From assembly GCA_004151065.3 (NCBI GenBank), contig NWUY0300010494.1:39216-65725 (forward strand): a stretch of 26,510 bases of DNA, read 5' to 3'. The notes below the pieces were generated by a model. It had not been told where the DNA came from. It worked only from the letters and a program-made list of their open reading frames with translations, and searched no databases. Numbering within the stretch: the stretch's first letter is position 1; each line of letters opens with the position of its first letter. A program made the translations under genes and the position numbers. This stretch comes from Larix sibirica. Lineage: Eukaryota > Streptophyta > Pinopsida > Pinales > Pinaceae. Shown piece by piece: positions 19,650-26,510 of this stretch.

Positions 19650-20000
19650 GTAAGATAGAAGGTAAGTGTTGTAATTTAGTTATTGATGGTGATAGTTCAT
19701 AAAATTTAGTGTCAAATGAAATTTTGACAAGTTGAACTTGAAATGTACACCTCACCCTTAAGCATATAGTGTGTCATGGTTAGAAATGGGCATAAGGTCA
19801 TTGTGAGGGAAGAATGTTTGATTCATTTTAATATTGGGGGTTTATAGTGATATCATTATTTTTAATGTCTTCGCCATAGATGCTTGTCACATTTTGTTGG
19901 GAAGGCCATGATAGTTTGATAGAAGACTTATGCATGATGGGAGGAGAAATACCCATCAATTTGAGAAGGATGGGATGAAGTTTAACTATGTCCATCAAAT
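19650..20000 (+). pseudogene. Retroviral-type aspartic protease remnant
   Basis: CCNLVIDGDSS then stop (catalytic-type aspartate codon at 19685-19687), a frameshifted stretch with LNLKCTPHP-like and VSWLEMG peptides, then DACHILLGRP (19879-19908), FDRRLMHDGRRN and FEKDGMKFNYV. This is the order of the clan of plant gypsy proteases in which the active site reads IDGGS and the domain ends with ACHILLGRPW. Stops and frameshifts are present throughout. It would have cleaved the Gag-Pol polyprotein. Confidence 0.75.
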
Positions 20001-20629
20001 GACTAAGTGGAGAAGGCTAAATGGGCAATGGTAAGTCCAATGTTTGTGTATGTGAAGGAAGTGGTGCAACATGAACATGTGGAGCAATGGGATGAAGATA
20101 ATAAGAGAAAAACATGGGTGCTACAACAACACTTTTGAAATAGTCATAGATAGAATGTCTTCATTTTCATAATATTTTTTATGGTGGTGTGTTTGGAGGA
20201 AATGCAATGGAGAGTGGAGGATGTGGTCATGAGGAAGATGGATAAAACAAAATTTGATATTGTGGGGAATGATATACTTGTACAGTCCATTTATAAAGTA
20301 TCAAGAATTGTTTCTAAGAGTGAGTTAGAGGCAGTAGTACACACCATTAAGTGGAAGAGGTGTAAATAAATAATCGCCAATGGGATAAAAAAATAAGAGT
20401 TAGTGGAATATTGTGGAATGTTGTTGGGATAGGAAATCAAAAGAATGGTGTTGGGATAGGAATTGGGAATTGGGGTGGATGTAGAACGATGTTGGGATAT
20501 GAAATCAAAAGACCAACCATTAATGTTATCCACGTCAATTTGAACAAGAGGATGTCCAATTTGAACTTATTTTATAAGGTACATTTTGAGAAAGATGCTC
20601 AAATTTTCCAATCAAGTGAGTGTAGTGCA
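20001..20629 (+). other. Residual internal part of the LTR element, no pol domains
   Basis: This is where reverse transcriptase, RNase H and integrase would start, but only about 630 bp remain and no YXDD-like or other pol motif is seen. A 62-codon frame at 20181-20369 is charged and unrecognised. GTTGGGATAGGAAAT- and GTTGGGATATGAAAT-type phrases recur at about 20423, 20450 and 20490, a small local repeat. Confidence 0.5.
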
Positions 20630-21702
20630 TGACCATCCTTGATGTTTCCAGCTATCTTACACATCTCATTTCGTTTCAGTAATTAGCATTGCTTTCATGA
20701 TATTTTCATATATTTTATAGAATTCATTGCATCCATTATTACATATCCAAGAACCAATTTCATCAGAGAGTCTTGAAGCATGTTTTCATTCTAAAATAAA
20801 TTTATTTATGTCCTTAATACTTGCAAACTCATGAAATTGAGCCGCCAAGATAATTTATGGAAATAAGGAGCTAGTGGTGATTTCCTCTTAGTTTGAATAA
20901 GAGTATATTTTTTTATGAAAGAGTGCAAGGTTATGCTACAACAATTTATTGTAGAATTGAGAGACAAGTTTATAATCACATGAAACAAAAGGTCAACCAC
21001 TAAAAGACAAAATAAAATAAAATAATATAACTTAAATTAAGAGGATATAGGTTATGCCACAACAATTTGGTGTAAAGTTGAAAGACAAATTTATAATCAC
21101 ATGAAATATGAAAAGGTCGATCACTAAAAACAAAATAAATAAAAAATAATATAACTTAAACTATCAATGTATGTGAGACTGAAATGAATGACCAGCATAA
21201 TTCCAAAGATCAAGAACAATAATGTTTGGAAGGCAATGGATTAATTCATTAATCATCCCATTTGATGGTAGGATATAAAGCAATGATTCCATTCATCTTC
21301 CCATTTTTTTCATAAATGTTTTATTGTTGAATAATGAAGACAACTTTGGCATATGATGGAATGCTCTAGTTTGTGGTTATGGTGGTGGATAGAGCTGCTT
21401 GGTGAAAATCGGTTTTTAAACAAAATTTAGTTACATGAAGAATGATTGTAGTGATGTTTATCTTGCAGAAGTTAGAGATAGTAGCAATGTCTTTAAATTT
21501 TTATGTTAAAGGCTTAAAAGCTGGGCCAGTTTCATTCGTAAAATTTGTAAAGTTTCCTTGTAATTCATTTATTCATAATTAATTATAGTTAGTTATTATT
21601 TTCTGTGATATATTCATATTATAGATACTTATGAAAATTGAGTGCCTTTGTTTTATTTCTTTTTTACTTAGATTTTCAAAGAGGCGTTGTCCCTCTTCAT
21701 CA
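20630..21702 (+). repeat. 3' LTR, with internal 119-bp duplication
   Basis: It begins TGACCATCC and ends CTTCATCA, matching the 5' LTR ends. Unlike the 5' LTR it has a tandem duplication at about 20930-21165: GGTTATGCTACAACAATTT is repeated as GGTTATGCCACAACAATTT, and both copies continue to ATAATATAACTTAAA. This explains its greater length (1,073 against 981 bp) and must have arisen after insertion, or have been lost from the 5' copy. Confidence 0.9.
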
Positions 21703-22204
21703 CTTTCCATATTTATTTATTGAAAAAATATTGAATTATACTTATCTTAATTTCCTAACATTGATAACATTATCAATGGTTTGACAAGTTCATTATATAA
21801 TTCAATGGGTAAGAATATGGTAACATGCATTGCCTTGAAAATTCTTGAAGAGTGCACAACTTGATTTTTTTTATTAATATAAAGTTATATTTTTCTCTTG
21901 TACCTTTTTATGTGAAGAAGATGATTCTATTTTAATACTGCAAATTAATGTTAATTAAGTTTTTCCTAGTGGATGGATACCTTGATTTCTTACAATGTGG
22001 ATACGTCATTCTTGTAAGGCCAAAATCACTTCACAAAATCACGTTGGGACATAAATTTTAATGTTGGAGATGCACATTCACATGTGGAACAACATTATAA
22101 CATATATATATATATATATATATNTCCGTAACAAAATTCTTCTTCTCTTCTCTGCTATTCTTGAGTGAGTTTTAGTGAGGTTTTCTCTAGCTATGTGATC
22201 TCTC
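21703..22204. other. AT-rich spacer with an (AT)n tract and an ambiguous base
   Basis: No gene seen. An alternating AT tract at 22101-22123 runs into an N at 22124, so the tract length is not resolved. The phrase TTAATGTTGGAGATGCACATT near 22056 resembles one near 24158. Confidence 0.6.
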
Positions 22205-23338
22205 CTATAAATTATCACAAAAAAATTTCCTCATGTTATCTGAGAATGCCTTGAACTTCTCTCTATTCTTGTTTATATTTCCAGTCCTATGCTGAATGTG
22301 CTTGTAACAGAGCGTAGCCTTGTATATTGCCTCATCTAAAGTTTTGGGTGCATTGAACTCGATCTTGTCCTTAAAATAAGGTGGCAGGAAACCCAAGAAT
22401 TTCTGAATTTTCATTTTTCATCTCTGATATAGGATATATAATGAAGCAACTCTAAAAAAATGTTGGTTAAATTCTCCATGGTCATAGAGCCCATATTTAA
22501 CTCATGAAATTATTTAATGTTTTGATCAAATAATCATTCAGACATGTACTTTCTTTGAAACAGTTTCTTAAAAGTCTTCCACTTATTTTTTCTTTCTTTC
22601 AGATTTTTAGTCAATTTCAGCTCTCACCACCACCGAGAAGCCTTCCCATTCAAGTTATAAATGGCCAAACGAGCCTTTAGTTTGCTCGGATAGTCATAAA
22701 ATTTGAAATATTTAGACATTCCTAACAGCCACTCCTCAAATTTCTTACCCAAATCTAGATCTTTGTCGAAATTTGGGGCCTTAATCTTTTTGAACTATCC
22801 TTGCAGTCCTCCATTATGAGAGGGTTTATGTTTCTTTTTCTGTGGAGAGAAGGAAGAGGTATCATAGGAACTATTGTTGTAGTAGTGTTTTTTAGGCATA
22901 GGATGATGAGCTAGAATTGGATTTTATCTCAACTGTATTTTTAAATTATTGGCTCTTAATCCTTTTCTCATTGTAAGGACCTCTCATTACATTGTGGGAG
23001 GTGTGTGTTGGTTGTTAAATGTTCTTAATTTCTGTTAAATTTTGTAATAAGGCCTCATTTAATTCTTGTTGTCCATGTCTATATTTTATTTTTTCATGTT
23101 TAAAGCTTTGAAACTCATCCCTTAAACTCTGTACTATTTTCAGGAGTTTAGAAGGGGTGACAATTCTATGGTTATCATTTAACTCAAGAAAATTTTCTTC
23201 TTCCTGCAGTGGTGAGTTAGGTCTCCCTTGTTGACTAGAGGATCTTTCAGCACTCATGTTTACACTAGAATTTAATTTTGTTGTCTTAGATTTTGGACTT
23301 GTTCTATGAATTCTTCTTACTGAACCAAGGCTTCCCAA
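22205..23338 (-). pseudogene. Gag remnant of a second Ty3/gypsy-type element, minus strand
   Basis: The N-terminal part is open from an ATG at 23338 to a stop at 23015 (107 residues: Ser/Lys-rich start, then a charged segment SLRDEFQSFKHEKIKYRHGQ that may be a coiled coil). The core follows with stops and shifts: PNFDKDLDLGKKFEEWLLGM, SKYFEI, then in another frame LAIYNLNGKASRWW, KWKTFKKLFQRKYMSE. It ends in the open frame 22414-22205, KIQKFLGFLPPYFKDKIEF then TLDEAIYKATLCY. The order EWL, ASRWW, F..KY, FL.GLP, TL.EAI...A is that of the Ty3/gypsy capsid. The element differs in sequence from the plus-strand element to its left. No protease or pol was found to the left of 22205, so the element is truncated there. 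Confidence 0.85.
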
Positions 23339-23570
23339 GGCCTTTCAAACTCAGCTCTATTTCTAGATGTATTGAGTGTCAATTTTAGAAGTTGTGAAGA
23401 AATATCATTCTAGTTTCCAAAATAGTTGAGCGGATTTGGTTGTGTTTTCCATGGTAATGTCATATATCTTTTGAGTTTTGCAAATCTAATGTGCAGAAGA
23501 AAATCATTTATTAGTTTTATTTCACAATGGTTATGTGATAAGCCCAATGTCTGCAAAGTGTTTTAAATCT

Positions 23571-23582
23571 GCTCTGATACCA
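23571..23582 (-). other. Primer-binding site of the second LTR element, perfect match
   Basis: On the minus strand the sequence is TGGTATCAGAGC, an exact 12-base match to the plant initiator-tRNA-Met primer-binding site. It sits about 230 bp before the gag start and two bases after an LTR end reading ATTACA. The perfect site against the 9/12 site of the first element suggests that this one is younger or was hit less. Confidence 0.9.
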
Positions 23583-23584
23583 TT

Positions 23585-24230
23585 TGTAATAGCTCCAAAC
23601 TACAAATTCCTATTTAATTGTTTAGTTCTAGTGCTGTGGTATTTTTATAACAGTCTTACTGCTAGTTTCTGATTCATTGAGGTTCACTACATTCCTTATG
23701 TCAAATCTAAACTTTGACAATTACATTACATTTAAGTCCCATTGTCGATGTAACCCTTAAATTTCCAACCCCGATTTAATGTAAACATATATATATATAT
23801 ATATAACATATATATATATATATATATATATAGTAGTTCCTCCATGTCGTTAATTAAAAGTATATGTCATTCGTTTTAAAATAATGAACAATATATAGGA
23901 ATGCATCATCATGAAGGAAAAAATGTTTGAGTGGTATAAACATGAAAACACATAATTAAACTTTGATTTTGTATTAAATTGTATTCTTTATGTGAATAAA
24001 AATACAAATAATAAATAGAGGAATCCCTTGTAATAGGGCATGGTAATGTATTTCCTTATGGGTTTCCATGGATATTAATTTGTTTTAGTGGGAAAAATTC
24101 ACTTTTGTGTAGTCAGGAAAAATAATCTTTGCATCATCTATGGTGAGATATTATTATTAATGTTGAACATGCACGTTCACATGTGATGTAACATTGTAGC
24201 TTATAAGTGGATATGTCTTAATATTAAACT
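23585..24230 (-). repeat. 5' LTR of the second element, outer end not determined
   Basis: The inner end is fixed by the primer-binding site: on the minus strand the LTR ends ATTACA at 23585. It includes a long AT-alternating region at about 23787-23832. The outer end is uncertain; a phrase near 24158 (TTAATGTTGAACATGCACGTT) that also occurs near 22056 may be part of the LTR. No complete partner LTR was found on the left side. Confidence 0.5.
23787..23832. repeat. (AT)n microsatellite
   Basis: This is an alternating AT tract interrupted once by AAC. It is expected to be length-variable. Confidence 0.9.
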
Positions 24231-24392
24231 AATTCTTTATGCTTAGATGAAGATCTTTTTTTAGTCAACAACTACAAAATAAGTTCTTAAGATTTAGGGG
24301 AAATTTTGTTTAGTTTTAAGCTAATCAAGTTTTGTAGTGTTCAAAATCTAATAATTTGTATTGATATTATGAAATGACCAAATTCTAGTTGG

Positions 24393-24632
24393 ATGACTTG
24401 TATTCATGGGCTTGGTAATAGTATAATTGATTATGTAATATCCAATATCCCTTTTTACAATCAAATAGTAAATTTTGACATCTTAAATGACTATAAATTT
24501 GACTTGGATCATAAACCTTTAATTGTAACTCTAATTTTTTTTATGCATAGAAGTCCCATAGAAAATATTTCTTATAACCAAAAATACTTCATCTTCGACA
24601 AAAATAAAGAGGATATTTTCCTAAACAATTAA
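24393..24632 (+). pseudogene. LINE-type endonuclease C-terminal fragment
   Basis: A 79-residue frame reads TCIHGLGNSIIDYVISNIPF then a segment with DLDHKPLIVTL. This matches the C-terminal end of the apurinic-type endonuclease of non-LTR retrotransposons: the IDYV strand, a NF.IL strand and the terminal SDHKPL motif with its catalytic histidine (here LDHKPL). The N-terminal two thirds of the endonuclease are absent, so the copy is 5'-truncated. Confidence 0.75.
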
Positions 24633-25223
24633 AAAAACCATTTTCTTTCTCTTTCAAGTAAGTACAATATAAAAGACCTTTATCATAATTTGTCTACAAA
24701 CATCTCATCTTCCATTAGCAAGTTGTTTATTCAAGTGTCATGTAAAAAGGGAAACATAATGATAAAGAGTGTAAAATTGCAAGAAGAGAAATTAAGGAAG
24801 CTATTGACGAGTCCCAAAAATTTGAGAAGATAAATAGGTACAAACCCCTCATCAAAGAAAAGAAAAAAGGCACTATGTAATTAAAAACTAGTTGAATTTT
24901 TCACACTTCTCTAAGATTGATCCTAAGAAATTATGGAGGCAAATTCTAACTCGAAAAATAAAGAAAATAATATGATTGTTTTGAAGGTATGGAATTCCTA
25001 TCTTTAGAAGATTTATGAATATCTTGCTGTCATTGACAACATTTAAGTCCTATTCATCTAGAGGGGGGAGCATTTTCTTTAGAAGACATATATTTTGGGA
25101 TTAAGCACCTCGTCAATGGGAAATCTAAGGACATCGAAGGTTACCAAAAAAAATCCAACATTTAAGTCCTCTTCATAAAGGGGGGAGTATTTTCTTTAGA
25201 AGACATATATTTTGGGATTAAGT
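24633..25223 (+). pseudogene. LINE-type linker and start of the reverse transcriptase, broken
   Basis: After stops and shifts the sequence continues with peptides expected downstream of the endonuclease: CKIARREIKEAIDESQKFEK, DPKKLWRQILTRKIK, and SLEDIYFGIKHLVNGKSKDI then EGYQ (25076-25147). The last is the opening of a non-LTR reverse transcriptase (K.LKNGK..G.DG type). It is dead and incomplete; catalytic motifs further on are not present. The end coincides with two ambiguous bases. Confidence 0.7.
25037..25223. repeat. 119-bp duplication ending at ambiguous bases
   Basis: CAACATTTAAGTCC then GGGGGGAG, ATTTTCTTTAGAAGACATAT and TTTTGGGATTAAG occurs at 25037 and at 25156. The second copy stops exactly at the NN at 25224-25225. 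The arrangement may be a true tandem duplication in the LINE fragment or an assembly join between two overlapping pieces. Confidence 0.85.
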
Positions 25224-25225
25224 NN

Positions 25226-26510
25226 TTTCTTGCACCTAGTCTAGATTGCCATGCAAAATGACAAGTTTTTTGTATTTGAGCAATTGATGAAATTTTACAA
25301 CTCCAAATTGATTTATTTCAGTTGATACTATCAATTAACATGTCAAAACAATTATTCCATGTATGAAACCAATATTTTGTATCCTTCTCCCGTTGTTTGG
25401 GAAATCCTTAAGTTGAACTAGTTGTGTAGTCCCAAGAGACAATTTTGCTTGTTTTCTCTGTAAACCTCACCAAAAATTGCTCAAACTTGCTGGAATGAAA
25501 AAAAATGATGTTTTACATTCAATTTATGTTTTTAATCCTTCCCGATTCAAAATACATCACCACTGATTCTCAGGTAGTGCCAAGTTGAAGTTCTAGTTTG
25601 CATATGTTGGGGATCCTAGGATACTTGGAGAGAAATTTAGCCTAGATTATGTTTGAAAAATTAATGGTACCAACACATTTTGCAAAGGATCTCTCATCTA
25701 GCATGATCCTAATTCATTTTAGAGTTGTTTGAAATTGCCTTCCTACAGCCGTTCAAGTCACTAGTGTTCATTGTTTTTCCTTAAGTCTTGTAGGAGAGTC
25801 AGTTATTGTACGATCAAATCTATTTGGTACATTACACATTCACATAAAAATTCATAAACAACTCTTTTATTACTTGTCTCATCGACATAACATCTTAGCT
25901 TAATGTAAGGTTTATTATATAATTTATATGTTGGGTGAGGGTGATCCTCGACTAGCCATCAAGCTTAATTAGCCTATGGCTAACACCACTTCCCTTATGA
26001 ACTGCATAGGTAAAATTTATATGGTTAACACAGTAAAAAAAGTATCATAGGGACTCTCCCTAGCAATCACCACATCACTCCCAACAATGTAAACATTTTG
26101 AATGACCATTGCATGAATTCACAAACTATGGTGGTATGGGTATTGATTCTTCTCGTCAGTACTTGGATTTTTGCATTAATGTAAAAATTTACGTTTAGCT
26201 GTTGAATGGATGGAGGAGTGGGTATTTCATGGGATCCAACTCCCACCTAGATGGTACTGACACTAGCATTTAAAACTTGAGGTACGCCTCCTCGACTCGT
26301 GAGCACCAAGAGTTTATTCGGGACTATTTCGACATTATACATTGTTTTTGTATGAACGAGAGGATCTACCTCCTATAGGCATGCCCTGAGGCTTGGCTCC
26401 TCGACTCTCATTCATGTTGATTGAACAACAATGGAATCTCTACCTTGCAGCTAAATTACAGTATATAGAATATAGCATGCTGTTGACTCAAACCTAGTCG
26501 ACAGGGGTTC
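25226..26510. other. Intergenic DNA, no gene recognised
   Basis: No open frame or known element was recognised. From about 26200 to 26450 the composition is less AT-rich, and GCCTCCTCGACTC (26286-26298) and GGCTCCTCGACTCTC (26394-26408) resemble each other. This could be an old transposon remnant, but no domain can be named. Confidence 0.4.

Larger units (their letters stand above)
17346..21702 (+). mobile_element. Decayed LTR retrotransposon (Ty3/gypsy type) with both LTRs, pol missing
   Basis: Two direct repeats of about 1 kb flank an internal part of about 2.3 kb with a primer-binding site, gag, zinc-knuckle and protease remnants in the usual order. No reverse transcriptase, RNase H or integrase was found between the protease (ending about 20000) and the 3' LTR, so that part was deleted or the element was non-autonomous. 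In a 65-bp window, the LTRs (17375-17439 against 20659-20723) differ at 10 sites, nine of them transitions, so the insertion is old and its decay looks like deamination of methylated cytosine. I found no intact target-site duplication. Confidence 0.9.

Noticed and set aside
20181-20369. A 62-codon frame as a possible accessory gene of the LTR element
   Set aside because: No recognisable motif, no partner copy, and it sits in a decayed internal region; left as part of that region.

Overview
The window looks like a piece of a large, gene-poor seed-plant nuclear genome, most likely a conifer. The reasons are one intact plant-specific gene in 26.5 kb, AT-rich flanks full of decayed retroelements, and a fossil Penelope-like element of the kind reported from conifers. 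The organism assignment is inference; no marker here fixes the species.

The only intact protein-coding gene is an intronless AT-hook/PPC transcription-regulator gene of the AHL family (13298-14179, + strand). It has a plausible TATA box near 12970, a leader of roughly 300 nt with a 12-codon upstream ORF, and a stem-loop directly after the stop codon. It is visibly GC-rich, while everything around it is AT-rich.

Left part, 1-8670. A degenerate satellite-like array (about 420-5160) has a short period of roughly 150-240 bp and a higher-order period near 1.62-1.63 kb. It is interrupted once, at about 1625-2190, by the 3' end of a Penelope-like retroelement on the minus strand: a GIY-YIG endonuclease fossil followed by a hammerhead-ribozyme-like motif. 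The array ends in a foldback of about 320 bp (5161-5482). Beyond it lie a microsatellite, possible unrecognised coding fossils and a diverged 190-bp duplication.

Middle part, 8950-16530. Almost every segment is locally duplicated in tandem, with periods of 22, 27, 30, 50, 58, 62, 90, 143, 193, 292, about 400 and about 553 bp. These surround the AHL gene on both sides. Some pairs are nearly identical and therefore recent.

Right part, 17346-25223. There is a nested set of dead retroelements. The first is an LTR retrotransposon with both LTRs (17346-18326 and 20630-21702), a primer-binding site, and broken gag and protease, but no recognisable reverse transcriptase. The second is a minus-strand Ty3/gypsy-type gag with a perfect tRNA-Met-type primer-binding site at 23571-23582. 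The third is a LINE-like endonuclease/reverse-transcriptase fragment at 24393-25223 that ends at ambiguous bases. The last 1.3 kb holds nothing I recognise.

The genes do not form a pathway. The picture is a single regulatory gene in a repeat-rich landscape. The observations most worth a second look are the Penelope/hammerhead fossil dated by the array it interrupts, the foldback at the array end, and the dense local duplications around the AHL gene.
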